From Zantedeschia hybrid cultivar (lineage: Eukaryota > Streptophyta > Magnoliopsida > Alismatales > Araceae), in contig JARZZO010000006.1 in the NCBI GenBank assembly GCA_030544215.1, positions 44,492,501 to 44,556,500 on the forward strand: 64,000 nucleotides of DNA. Reading direction: 5' to 3'. The notes under the pieces were generated by a model. The model did no database searches and had not been told where the DNA came from. It saw nothing but the letters and a program-made list of their open reading frames with translations. The translations under genes and the position numbers were made by a program. Positions 41,169 through 52,642 of the stretch are shown here, one piece after another (the first letter of the stretch is position 1; each line of letters opens with the position of its first letter).

Positions 41169-44100
41169 GGTACACTTTCTGTCCTTGGGAACTCTGCACA
41201 TGTGTTGATTGATTCGGGTGCTTCGCATTCTTTCATTTCTGAACAGTTCATAGATATTCTTTCTGCACCCGTTGATGAGCTATCTGATGGATTGATGGTA
41301 GAGGTTCCTTCTGGGGATTTCATGTTCTCTTATAACTATTTGAGGGATGTCCCCTTGACCATTGAGGGCCATGAGTTACCCGCCCAGTTGGTCGTGCTTG
41401 CCATTCGTGACTTTGATATCATCCTGGGCATGGATTGGTTGGAAGCTTTTTATGCTGAGGTGGACTGCCACAGGAAGAGGGTGCGTTTCTCTATTCCGGA
41501 CATCCCGACCTTCTACTTCCAAGGTATTAGGCTCTCCTCTCGAGGTATTCTTATTTCTGCCTTTAAGGCTCGGAGGTTACTTGCTGGTGGTTGTGAGGCC
41601 TTCCTTGCCTCTGTTGTTGTTTCTGATGTCCATGATAGTCCCTGTCCTTGGAAGGTGCCTGTAGTGTGTGACTTTGTTGATGTGTTTCCTGAGGAGTTGC
41701 CTGGCCTTCCTCCTCAGCGAGAGGTCGAGTTTACCATCGAGCTTGCACCGGGTATGGCGCCCTTGTCTAAGGCCCCGTATCGGATGGCACCAGCCGAACT
41801 TGCTGAGTGGAAGGCGCAGTTGCAGGAGTTGCTGGATAAGGGTTTCATTCGTCCCAGTACTTCTCCGTGGGGTGCTCCAGTTCTATTTGTCAGGAAGAAG
41901 GATGGTTCTCTGAGGTTGTGCATTGATTATAGACAGCTGAACCAGGTGACAATAAAGAATAAGTACCCACTTCCAAGGATCGATGATTTGATGGATCAGC
42001 TGCAATTTGCGAAAGTGTTTTCTAAGATTGACTTGAGATCTGGATATTATCAGATGAGGATCCGTGATGTCGATGTCAGTAAGACGGCTTTTAGGACTCG
42101 ATATAGACATTATGAGTTTTTGGTTATGCCTTTCGGCTTGACCAATGCTCCGGCGACCTTTATGGATCTGATGAACCGAGTCTTCAGGGCCTATCTAGAT
42201 CAGTTTGTGGTAGTATTCGTAGATGATATTTTAATATATTCTTCTTCTGAGGAAGAGCACGCCACTCATCTTCAGGTGGTGTTGCAGGTCCTGAGAGAGC
42301 ACCAGCTTTACGCCAAGTTTAGCAAGTGTGAATTCTGGCTAGTCAAGGTACACTTCCTTGGGCATGTCATTTCTGGCGAGGGCATCGCAGTGGATCTAGC
42401 CAAGATCGATGCAGTGATGGATTGGAGCAGGCCGACTTCAGTGACTGAGATCAGGAGTTTCTTGGGGCTTGCCGGTTATTACAAGCGGTTTGTTCAGGGG
42501 TTTTCTTCGATAGCGGCCCCCTTGTCAAGGTTGACTCGAAAGGGAGTTCGTTTTGTGTGGACCGAGGAATGTGAGCGGAGTTTCACTGAGTTAAAAACTC
42601 GCCTCACTTCAGCCCCAGTGTTGGTGCTTCCATCTGGGTCAGGTGGGTTCGTGGTTTACTCAGACGCGTCCCGTCGAGGTTTGGGCGCAGTTCTAATGCA
42701 GCATGGCAGGGTCGTGCCTTATGCTTCTCGGCAGCTGAAGAAGCATGAGGAGAACTATCCTACCCATGATTTGGAACTGGCAGCTGTAGTATTTGCACTA
42801 AAGATCTGGAGACATTACTTGTACGGAGAGAAATTTCAGGTTTTTACTGATCACAAGAGCATGAAATATGTGTTCACTCAGAGAGACCTGAATTTGAGAC
42901 AGCGTAGGTGGATGGAGTTCATTAAGGATTATGACCTTGACCTTTCTTATCATCCGGGCAAGGCGAATGTAGTGGCAGACGCCTTGAGTCGGAAGACGGT
43001 CATGTCATATCTTATGATTCAAGAATGGAAATTATTTGAGCAGGTTGTGGAATCTTCCTTTCGGGTTCCACGTGAAGATGATAGAGCCGTGTTAGCCAGC
43101 TTGACCGTGAGACCAGCAGTGTATCATGCTGTGATTGAGGCCCAGAGAGCAGATGCTGAGTTACCACAGGTTCTCCAGAGGTCAGAGGTGGAGTTGTGGG
43201 ATGACGATACAGTCAGGTTCAGAGGTAGACTTTATGTTTCGACCGAGGAAGACGTGCGCAGGAGTGTCCTTGATGAGGCGCACCGTTCTAGATATGTAGT
43301 GCATCCCGGGACAACTAAGATGTATCATTGTTTGAGGAGGCACTTTTGGTGGCCTGGTATGAAGAAAGATGTGGCTGAGTATGTGGCTAGGTGCATGACT
43401 TGTTAGCAGGTTAAAGCTGAGCATCAGAGACCTGGAGGGTTGTTGCAGCCCTTGCCGATTCCGGAATGGAAATGGGAACACGTGACTATGGACTTTGTGA
43501 TGGGATTACCTTCATCCCCTAGCAGGAGAGACGCTATCTGGGTCATTGTTGATCGGCTGACCAAGTCGGCACACTTCCTAGCTATTAGGAAGGACTGGTT
43601 AGTCGGTAAGTTGGCTAAGTTATTTATAGATCGGATCATCTCTCTGCACGAGGTACCTTTGTCCATCGTATCAGATCGAGATCCGAGGTTTACTTCCAGG
43701 TTCTGGAAGAGTTTTCAGAAGGTCTTGGGCACTCAGTTGGCTTTTAGTTCGGCCTACCATCCCGAGACTGATGGGCAGTCGGAGAGGACCATTCAGACTC
43801 TGGAGGATATGCTCAGGGCATGTTGCTTAGACTGGGGAGGTTCTTGGGAGCAACATTTGTCTACGGTGGAGTTTGCCTACAACAACAGTTATCATTCCAG
43901 TATCGGCATGGCGCCTTACGAGGTTTTGTATCGGCGACCGTGTCGATCTCCTGTGTGTTGGTCCGAGATTGGTGAGAGACAAATAGCAGGGCCAGAGTTA
44001 GTACAGCAGTGTGCTGAGATTGCCAGAATAGTCCGGCAGAGATTGACCGCAGCTCAGAGCAGGCAGAAGAGTTATGCTGACGTCCGACGGAGACCGCTTG

Positions 44101-44528
44101 AGTTTGAGGTTGGGGACCACGTGTTTCTCCGAGTCTCACCCTCCAAGGGTGTGATGAGATTCGGGAAGTGAGGCAAGCTGAGTCCGCGATATATTGGACC
44201 TTTTCCCATTCTTGCTCGAATTGGGGAAACTGCGTATCAGCTGGCCTTGCCGCCCAGTCTTGCAGGGGTGCACGATGTGTTCCATGTTTCCTTGCTGAGA
44301 AAGTATGTTCAGGATGCGTCCCATATTTTAGATTTTTCAGAGTTGGAGGTCGCTGAGGACTTGTCCTTTCCAGAGTTTCCAGTTCGTATTGAGGATCGCA
44401 GAGAACAGGTCCTTCGGAACAAGGTTGTACCTTTGGTCAAGGTGATTTGGCAGTACCGCTCCGGGGGTGAGGCAACTTGGGAGCGGGAGGATGAGATGCG
44501 GGAGCAGTTTCCTTACCTTTTTTCGTAA
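41163..44528 (+). pseudogene. Element F pol: protease, RT, RNase H, integrase, chromodomain
   Basis: One reading frame of about 1,120 codons with two stops, UAG at 43404-43406 and UGA at 44169-44171. Both look like C-to-T changes (CAG and CGA expected). Protease: VLIDSGASHSFI. RT: LRLCIDYRQLNQVTIKNKYP, KIDLRSGYYQMRI, catalytic FVDD near 42220. RNase H: VVYSDASRRGLGAVLMQ, FTDHKSMKYVFTQRDLNLRQ. Integrase: zinc region, MDFVMGLP (D), IVSDRDPRFTSRFW (D), YHPETDGQSERTIQTLED (E), then a GPF-type module GKLSPRYIGPFPILARIGET. The end, PVRIEDRREQVLRNKVVPLV then WEREDEMREQFPYLF, matches the chromodomain-like tail of Tekay/Del chromoviruses, which steers insertion to marked chromatin. Gag is missing; the first ATG (41163) lies in LTR-derived sequence. 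Confidence 0.93.
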
Positions 44529-44604
44529 GTCTCCTTGTGAACTTGTATCTCTACTTTTTGACCTTGTTAATTCTAGCAGACAATTTCGGGGGCGAAATTC
44601 TTTT

Positions 44605-44617
44605 AAGGGGGGGAGAA
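44605..44617 (+). promoter_or_regulatory. Polypurine tract of element F
   Basis: AAGGGGGGGAGAA directly precedes the right LTR (TGTAAGG at 44618). It primes plus-strand DNA synthesis during reverse transcription. Element D has the identical sequence at 49806-49818. Confidence 0.9.
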
Positions 44618-47026
44618 TGTAAGGATTGAGACTTTCGGATCTGGTTTTCGGGGTCGGACCCTGTAGTTATGGCCTTAGTGGGGGCTGAGGCTCTGTGACG
44701 TTTCGCGTCAAGACCTCGAGATGCGTTTTGAACGGCGTCCACTGTTGCAGACGCGTTTTAGTTTCTGCCACGTGGGTGCCACGTGGGCTGGCTTTGCGCC
44801 GCGACAGTACGGCCCTGTCGTGTCGTCTGAACGGCGTCCGCGAGGGTCGACGCCTTTCAGACTGCGACTCTGGGTTGTCAGAGTACGGCCCTGACATGTC
44901 TCCTGAACGGCGTCTTGATGGAACGACGCGTTTCAGAGTCCTGTCAGAGCGGCCGTCATGTCATCTGATAGGCGTCCGTCCATGTCGACGCGTTTTAGCC
45001 AGTTTCTGGTTAACCCCGCGAGCCCTCCTTCTTTCCCTCATTTTCTTCCTTCTCCCTTTCTCTCCTCCCTTCCGGCGACGCCCCCTTCTCCTCCCTCTTT
45101 TCCTCCCACCACTTCGTCTTTCCCTCCACTCCATCACCCACCTAGCTCCCACCACTACCACCTCCACTTCCTCCGCGGCGTTTACTCTCCGGACGGCGGC
45201 CGACGTCCCGGCGGAGTAAGGACGACCTCGGCGGTACCGGCGGCGGCGTGGGGCGAGACGGGTGGACGGCATGGAGCTTGGAGGAGTTCAAGTACCGGTA
45301 GGGTGACGATTCCCATAGTATTCTATGTTAAAACCATGTTCTCCCTCTTGAAGCATGTTTTAGATCAATGGTTTTGGGGTAGAATAAGCATGTTTAGGAA
45401 CTCTTCTTGATGGAATGGGGGATTTTTATGAATGTGGGTTTATGATGGTTTGGTTTGATTCCCTTTCCCCTCTGTTTTTGGGCGATTTTGGGGTTTTTGG
45501 GGGTGAAAAGGGGAGCCCTCGGGCTCGAGGCAGACCTGGCTCCTGGCGTTAAAAGACGTCGTGCATGGACGACGCCTTTTTGAAGGGCGTCGGGCCATCA
45601 TGACGCCTTTTAGGCAGGAATCGTTTTACTTAGGCTCTGTCAGTTCGGGGATTCTGGGACTGAAAGACGTCATGCCGGTGCGACGCGATTTGTATTAGCG
45701 TCGGGTCACCATGATGTCTTTTAAGACAGAAATCCCCTGATTAACGTTTTCTGCAAATTCTGGATTTCTGGGTGATTGGCGTCTGAGGATGTTGACGCGT
45801 TTTAAAAGGCGACCTCTGGTGTCGACGCCTTTTAGGCCTGAGGACGGTACTTCATGAACCAATTTAGGGTGCTTGAATGGCGTCGGCCTTGGGCGACGCG
45901 ATTCAAGACAGAACCACACTAATCCATGCCTGTAAAATGTGTTTACATTGCTAGATAGTTGGTTAGTGTATACTTTTAGCATACTCGATGATGATGGAAT
46001 CTTCGTGATCGGATGGCATTGCGTTATATGTGGTGCGACCGTGGACTTCTCATGTGACCGGATCGCACCGTGCCGTGTTTTATGTTACTGTGGACCTAGA
46101 GTGACAGTTGTAGCGTTCTACACCCTGTGTCGGTGCGGTAGGGACACAGCGCTAATGGGAGCAGTGGCGGGGTGACGCCTAGTGAGAGAGGGTCACCTGG
46201 TGAACCCCGGGGTTAGCTAGCTTGTACCGGTGTCGGAGTGGTACCTGTGGAGTGTCATTCGTGCTGGGGGAAGGAGTAACCACCTGAGCCAGTTGGGCCG
46301 GAGTAGCCAGCGTGCTATTCGAGGGGTTACTGTTTGGTCTCAGCGGGTTGGTGTTTGCTGAGGGAAGGAGTGACCGCCAAGGTGGCCAGCGTGCTATCCA
46401 AGGGATTACTGTTTGGTCTCAGCGGGTCGGTGTTTCCCACCTTCGTCGTGTAGTTGACGCGTTTTAAGGATACGCTGAATTACGGGTTCCCTGATAAATT
46501 GGAATTATGCATGTTAATTATACTTCAAATGCATGTGGTTCATGTTGAAATTTAGGTGTATCAATTACTGCTTTACTTGGTTAATGTATCTCCACTATAC
46601 TTTTCACTTGTGGGTGTGTGTGTAGGCTGTGGGGATCGAAGGATCCCTACTGAGTTTTTTCGTTGAGACTCACCCCTGCGGTTTTCAGGTGAGGACTCCC
46701 GGTAGTCTTAGCGAGAGGTGTGCGGCTGTGTTGAGCGCCGTCAGCTGGTATTCCGGGGTATGCCCCAATGTAGTTGTTATCTTTATTTCTGGCCTGTATG
46801 TATAAACATTTCTTTTCTGTTGGAATATGTAATTATTTGCTGTATCGAGTCGCATTGTAATAATTTTAATTCCTGCCTTTCCTTTTCGATGAAATGCGAT
46901 GTGAATGTTTAGCTTAGTTTATTATTTGTTTCCCAGACTTACTTAGATCCTGGTTTGGTTCCAAATTAATGATTCGGTACCCATTTAGTAATCGGATCCC
47001 CGATTATAGGGTGGCGGGTTGTTACA
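44618..47026 (+). repeat. Element F right LTR
   Basis: 2409 bp from TGTAAGGATTGAGAC to GGGTTGTTACA. It carries about a dozen hairpin modules (44706-45910), a pyrimidine-rich tract at about 45020-45150, and an internal tandem repeat near 46306-46435. Its second half is clearly diverged from the D-type LTR, so D and F represent two subfamilies. Confidence 0.92.
46306..46435. repeat. 79-bp tandem repeat in the F-type LTR
   Basis: GCCAGCGTGCTATTCGAGG at 46306 recurs as GCCAGCGTGCTATCCAAGG at 46385. Both run on into ACTGTTTGGTCTCAGCGGG. D-type LTRs have a single copy of this block. Confidence 0.8.
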
Positions 47027-48281
47027 GTGGAATTGGAATAATTGTGGTTTACGTTTGTCACTATGTGCCGAAGTAGTAGGGCCTTGGTGTCTGTGGGGCA
47101 TTGTTTCCGTACCAGTGGTGAAGGGGTACATGTTATGTTTTCTCCTATGGCTGAGGGAAGCAGAACCACCTTGAGCCCGTCGGGCCGGAGTAGCCAGTGC
47201 GCTATCCGAGGGGTTGCTGTTTGGTCTCAACGGGTCGGGGTTTCCCTGTTTGTCGTGGCAGCTTCCGGCGCATTTCTTGATGTGGAGCTGGTTGTGGTAC
47301 TGTTGGAGTTGTTTTACCCCTTAGCCACTGGGCCTGATGTGACCTGTGATCAAGGTTACGAGTGGTACCCTTCGCCCTTTGGCCTGACGCAGCCCGGGAG
47401 GTTAGGGTTGTGGGTAGTTCCTGTAGCTTCGGCTTGACGGGGGTTCGCCGGTCCCCAGGGCCCTCCTTAAGCGCCGAGGCCTGGCGTGGAGGAAATCCGG
47501 TCGGTAGGACAGTAGTCTAGACTGCTTGTGTGCAAACGTAGCTGGGCAGTGGTGGTTCACTAGTCCCAGTTAGTCCTAGTTTGACTCACTGCCTCACCCT
47601 ACGGTGCCCCGGAACACTGTAGGGGCGGACAGGCGTGAGTGTTGGTGGTGTTGTGAGGCGACGTTTGACTTCGGTCGACAGTGTGGTTTGGTCGCTCCGT
47701 TGGACCTTGGTTATGAGTTGTGGCATTGTGTTGGGTTATTCGGATTACTTAGAACTGTTCCTGCTACACTGCTTATGCGTACGTTTCATATCAGGCTTGG
47801 GAGCTATGTTTACTACTTTGTTTAAATTGCCGTATATCTGTATTATTGCACTTGTAGGTGTGTGAGTGGGAGGCGGGGGATCGGATGATCCCTACTGAGC
47901 CCAATTCTAGTGTGGCTCACTCCCTGCGGTTTCAGGTGTGGACCTCGTGGCGTGTGGCGGCGTGTGGTGCCTCCTTGGTGTGCGGACCAGCAACTATCTC
48001 AGTTTCGGAGTATGCCCCGATGTTGTTGTACTTTATTTTTGCCTATACTTATTTAATTTATTGGACCATGTAATTATTGTTGGACTGTATACGGACATTG
48101 TTAATCTCCTTCCTGCGCACTTGTACTTTCCTTGTAGTCCGTGAGATTGTTATATTTAGCCTTGTTTAACGCTTACTCTTCCAGATGTGTTGTGTGAGAT
48201 CCAGGTGTGAACCCGCAGTTAATGGGCCGACATCCATTTAGTGATCGGGTCTCCGGTCATAGGATGGCGGGTCGTTACAGA

Positions 48282-48293
48282 TGGTATCAGAGC
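48282..48293 (+). promoter_or_regulatory. Primer-binding site of element D
   Basis: TGGTATCAGAGC, complementary to the 3' end of initiator methionine tRNA, starts 3 bases after the left LTR end (48279). This is the usual primer site of plant Ty3/gypsy chromoviruses and Ty1/copia elements. Confidence 0.93.
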
Positions 48294-48430
48294 TCAGTCT
48301 GGTCGAGTATGTGGTAAACTAGGTTATATTACAGTCCAACAATAAGTACTAGTCTGTACAGGCGATGGCTGCTGGTGTAGATTGGTAGGTTTTGACGTGT
48401 TTTGGTTCAATTTTCGTGTCTGGGGTAGTG

Positions 48431-49470
48431 ATGACACCGAAGAGGAGAGTTCCGTTGGCTCGTGGGTCGAGAGCAGATGATGGCGGTTCGGGGGCAGAAG
48501 GGCATAATGTGGATTGTTTCAGGGAAGCTATGATTGGGGCAACGTCTAGATACCAGCAAGGAGTTGGAAGTGAGGGATCCAATTCCCGAGACGGTCAGTC
48601 TACGATATTGGAGCGGTTTTTGAAGTTGAAGACCCCTTCTTTCACAGGTCGGCCAGTCCCAGACGAGGCAGCCCTTTGGATTAAGGAAATGGAGAAGGCA
48701 TTTGCTGTTCTTGAATGTGCTGAGAATGACAAGACCTTGTTGGCGACCTACTTATTGAAGGATAATGCATATGAGTGGTGGGTCGCTACCATGGGGATGA
48801 TATTGCAGATAGGTCCTTGAGAGAGATCCCTTGGGAGATATTTGTGAAAGATTTTAGTGGACAGTACTTTCCGAGGCACGTTCGGAAGACGAAGGAAAGG
48901 GAGTTTATGGAATTGGTGCAGAATGATATGTCGGTTTTAGAATACCAAGCGAAGTTTGTGGCTCTTGGAAGATTCGTTCCACATATATATGAGCATGAGG
49001 AATTTAGAACAGAGAGATTTGTTGGCGGACTCCGGTATGATCTGAGGTCAATGGTGGCGTCTCAGTATTGTAGAGATCTGGCGTCAGCAGCACGATGCGC
49101 GGCAGCGGTGGAGTCTCAATTCCAGCAAATGGCGAGAGAATTGGAGCGATCGGCACGAGGGAAGCAGCAAGGCAAGAGCAGATCAACGATCTTATCGTCA
49201 GGCGGTCCGAGTTCCTTTGAGTTCAGGTCCCAAGAGATGCCTTGTGGTGAGGGCAAAGATGGTTCGATTCATCAGATGCAGTCTGTGGCTAGCAGGCAGC
49301 AGGGAGCGAGGCGGGATGCGGCAGGTCTTGGTTCCCTTTGTGGTGGTCGTCATGGCAGTCAGACGTGTCCATTGGTCACTAGTGGCTGTTTTGGCTGTGG
49401 TAAGAAGGGGCATTTTCTGAGAAACTGTCCCCAGAAGAGTAAGGCAGGTCAGGAGCCGAGTGGTCAGTAG
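48431..49470 (+). pseudogene. Element D gag (one frameshift)
   Basis: Starts MTPKRRVPLARGSR at 48431. The retrotransposon gag domain reads ILERFLKLKTPSFTGRPVPD, DEAALWIKEMEKAFAVLECA, LLKDNAYEWW. A single frameshift near 48790-48820 changes frame, and the protein resumes IPWEIFVKDFSGQYFPRHVR, MELVQNDMSVLEYQAKFVAL. The zinc knuckle CFGCGKKGHFLRNC (CX2CX4HX4C) is near 49385-49425 and the stop is at 49468-49470. The frame after the knuckle would normally lead to protease; here it ends. Gag packages element RNA. One indel separates this copy from an open frame. Confidence 0.9.
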
Positions 49471-49818
49471 GAGCCCGGGACGTTGAGTGGTGTTGCATCT
49501 CTTAGTGGAGGTCTAAGAGGCTGGGCTAGATGAGAACTTTTATCTTGTCTTATGCGGTAGTGGTTGTGAACTCTTGTGGCACTTTTATGTACTTGGGCAT
49601 GGTGGAGAATCAGTTATTTCGATCTATCAGCTTTTTGTCAGAATTGAGAATCTTGGTTAGCTTGGTGTGGATTTGATTGGCTAGTTATGTGGAGCCCAGT
49701 GTGTGTGAACGGTGAGAATGATTGTTGTGATCTGTGTTGCCGGCATGTGATGGTTAGCCGAGATTATCGTTTTAGCGGTTGCAATTTCGATGACGAAATT
49801 CTTTTAAGGGGGGGAGAA
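49471..49818 (+). other. Element D tail: non-coding stretch and polypurine tract
   Basis: About 335 bp with no pol homology, then GACGAAATTCTTTT and the tract AAGGGGGGGAGAA (49806-49818) next to the right LTR. The last 25 bases match the corresponding place in F. Where pol was lost is not marked by any visible junction. Confidence 0.75.
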
Positions 49819-52537
49819 TGTAAGGACTGAGGTTTCGGGTTCAGTATTCGGGTCGGGTTCGGGCCGGATCCCCTGGTTTGGACCCTGAGGGGTCTTGAGA
49901 ATTTTGACTGAATGACTTCTGCACTGCACGACACCTTTCAAACGGCGTCTTGCTGCGTGGACGCCATTTAAGTCTGTTGTTGTTGTGCCACGTGGGCGCC
50001 ACGTGGATGGGTTTCGGGCCGCGAGAGTACGACCCTTGTCTTGTCGTCTGAACGGCGTCAAGGACGGACGACGCCATTCAGACTGCAACCCTGCGGTGTC
50101 AGTGTACGGTGCCGGTCCTGTCATCGGAACGTCGTCCGTAGTGAGCGACGCGTTTCAGAGCGCTGTCAGTACGGCCCGTCCGGTCATCTGATAGGCGTCT
50201 GTCTCGGTCGACGCATTTTAGCCAGTTTCGGATTGACCCCGCAAGCCTCCCCTTCTTTCCCTCATTCTCGCCTTCACTCTCTCTCTCTCCACGCCCTCTC
50301 CGCCCTCTCCGACTCTCCCTTCCCCTTTCCCTTCCTCTTCTTCCTCTTCCACCACTCCAACATCTCCCTTCCTCTCACCTCTACCACCACCACTTCCTTC
50401 GCGGCGTGGCATTCTCCGGACGGCAGCCGACGTTCTGGTGGAATGGCGACGTCCTCGGGGGTACCGACGGCGGTCTGCGGTGCGACGGGTCGGCGGCACG
50501 GAGCCTGGAGTAGTTCAAGAACCGGTAGGGGGACGAACCTTGCATGGACTGTGATTATCTTGCTCGTGATTTCCATGGCATAGCATGATGTGTTTGGGGG
50601 TAGAATGAGCATGTTAAGAGGGTTTTCTTGTGGGAATGGCCGTGTTCCTGAACGTGGATTTGTGGGATGCTCGTGGTAATCCGGTTTCCCTTTTCTTCCT
50701 CTTCTGTTTTGGGCGTTTCAGGGCATTTGGGGGTAAGGGGGGAAACCGTCGGGTTGAACCATGGAACCAGGTTTCTGGCGCTAAATGACGTCGAGTCTGG
50801 ACGACGCCATTTTGAATGGCGACGGGCCAGCTCGACGCCATTTAGGCAGAAACCTCCCTGTTTGTGGTTCCGTGAGTTTGGGGTTCTGGCGCTAAATGAC
50901 ATCATTCCTAGACGACGCCATTTAGAATGGCGACGGCCTAGCATGACGCCATTTAGGTAGAAAATCACCCCGACTGAGGTTTCTGCAAATTCCGGATTCT
51001 GGAGTGATTGGCGTCTGAGGATGCTGACGCCTTTTAAAGGGCGGCTTCCCAGGACGACGCGTTTTAAGGCATTATCTGAGGTCGGGTTTAAATGAACCAG
51101 TTTGAGGGGCTTGAATGGCGTCGGCCTCGGGCGACGCGATTCAAGGCAGAACATCATTAACTCTTGTTATTAATATATGTTTCACTGTTAGATAGTTCGA
51201 CAAATGCATGCTTTAAATTGTACATCGAGGCTGAGGTTTGCTGTCTGAATGGGATCGTATCATATGTTGCGTGCCTATGCGATTGTGGAATTGGAATAAT
51301 TGTGGTTTACGTTTGTCACCATGTGCCGAAGTGGTAGGGCCTTGGTGTCTGTGAGGCATTGTTGCCGTACCGGTGGTGAAGGGGTACATGTTGTGTTTTC
51401 TCCTATGGCTGAGGGAAGCATAACCACCTTGAGCCCGTCGGGCCAGAGTAGCCAGTGCGCTATCCGAGGGGTTGCTGTTTGGTCTCAGCGGGTTGGGGTT
51501 TCCCAGTTTGTCGTGGCAGCTTCCGGCGCGTTTCTTGCTGTGGAGCTGGTTGTGGTACTGTTGGAGTTGTTTTACCCCTTAGCCACTGGGCCTGATGTGA
51601 CCTGTGATCAAGGTTACGAGTGGTACCCTTCGCCCTTTGGCCTGACGCAGCTCGGGAGGTTAGGGTTGTGGGTAGTTCCTGTAGCTTCGGCTTGACGGGG
51701 GTTCGCCGGTCCCCAGGGCCCTCCTGAAGCGCCGAGGCCTGGCGTGGAGGAAATCTGGTCGGTAGGACAATAGTCTAGACTGCTTGTGTGCACACGTAGT
51801 TGGGCAGTGGTGGTTCACTAGTCCCAGTTAGTCCTAGTTTGACTCACTGCCTCACCCTACGGTGTCCCGGAACACTGTAGGGGCAGACAGGCGTGAGTGT
51901 TGGTGGTGTTGTGAGGCGACGTTTGACTTCGGTCGACAGTGTGGTTTGGTCGCTCCGTTGGACCTTGGTTATGAGTTGTGGCATTGTGTTGGGTTATTCG
52001 GATTACTTAGAACTGTTCCTGCTACACTGCTTATGCGTACGTTTCATATCAGGCTTGGGAGCTATGTTTACTGCTTTGTTTAAATTGCCGTATATCTGTA
52101 TTATTGAACTTGTAGGTGTGTGAGTGGGAGGCGGGGGATCGGATGATCCCTACTGAGCCCAATTCTGGTGTGGCTCACTCCCTGCGGTTTCAGGTGTGGA
52201 CCTCGTGGCGTGTGGCGGCGTGTGGTGCCTCCTTGGTGTGCGGACCAGCAGCAATCTCAATTCCGGGGTATGCCCCGATGTTGTTGTACTTTACTTTTGC
52301 CTGTACTTATTTAATTTATTGGACCATGTAATTATTGTTGGACTGTATACGGACATTGTTAATCTCCTTCCTGCGCACTTGTACTTTCCTTGTAGTCCGT
52401 GAGATTGTTATATTTAGCCTTGTTTAACGCTTACTCCTCCAGATGTGTTGTGTGAGATCCGGGTGTGAACCCGCAGTTAATGGGCCGACATCCATTTAGT
52501 GATCGGATCTCCGGTCATAGGATGGCGGGTCGTTACA
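49819..52537 (+). repeat. Element D right LTR
   Basis: 2719 bp, TGTAAGGACTGAGG to GGGTCGTTACA, uninterrupted. Nearly identical to the left LTR once F is removed, so D is young relative to A and C. It contains the same set of hairpin modules (49910-51150) and a pyrimidine-rich stretch near 50250-50400. Confidence 0.95.
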
Positions 52538-52642
52538 GTCTGACCCGATACTATTTAGATAATTAATCCAGAAAGATTAATAAAAATTAACTAATGATTA
52601 AATATCAGATCATTCTGAGACATTATTATATGATATGAAATT

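Larger units (their letters stand above)
40863..47026 (+). mobile_element. Element F: Tekay-type element with pol but no gag
   Basis: TSD GTGGA at 40858-40862 and 47027-47031. The right LTR (44618-47026) is complete. The left LTR is cut to its first 306 bp and joined directly to protease, so most of the LTR, the primer-binding site and gag are deleted. Pol with a C-terminal chromodomain-like tail remains. F lies within the left LTR of D, a member of the same family (start TGTAAGGATTGAGAC against TGTAAGGACTGAGG). Confidence 0.93.
39404..48279 (+). repeat. Element D left LTR, split by element F
   Basis: Pieces 39404-40862 and 47032-48279 join to about 2.71 kb, colinear with the right LTR (2719 bp). 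It contains a pyrimidine-rich stretch (39820-39970), and at least twelve hairpin modules, among them 39492-39525, 39522-39556, 39621-39656, 39698-39733, 40355-40388, 40386-40420, 40466-40500, 40497-40530 and 40686-40716. ORFs in it are not convincing as proteins. Confidence 0.92.
39404..52537 (+). mobile_element. Element D: Tekay-type element with gag but no pol
   Basis: TSD GTCTG at 39399-39403 and 52538-52542. Both LTRs start TGTAAGGACTGAGG and end ...GGGTCGTTACA. The left LTR is itself split by element F. The internal region is only 1.54 kb (48280-49818): primer-binding site, gag, a short non-coding tail and a polypurine tract. No protease, RT or integrase is present, so D must depend on pol from a relative. 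It lies within the LTR of element C. Confidence 0.93.

Noticed and set aside
47042..47437. 131-codon open frame, repeated at 51300-51695
   Set aside because: The two copies are the two LTRs of one element, so identity shows nothing. The solo LTR copy (14820-15164) is not preserved as the same protein.
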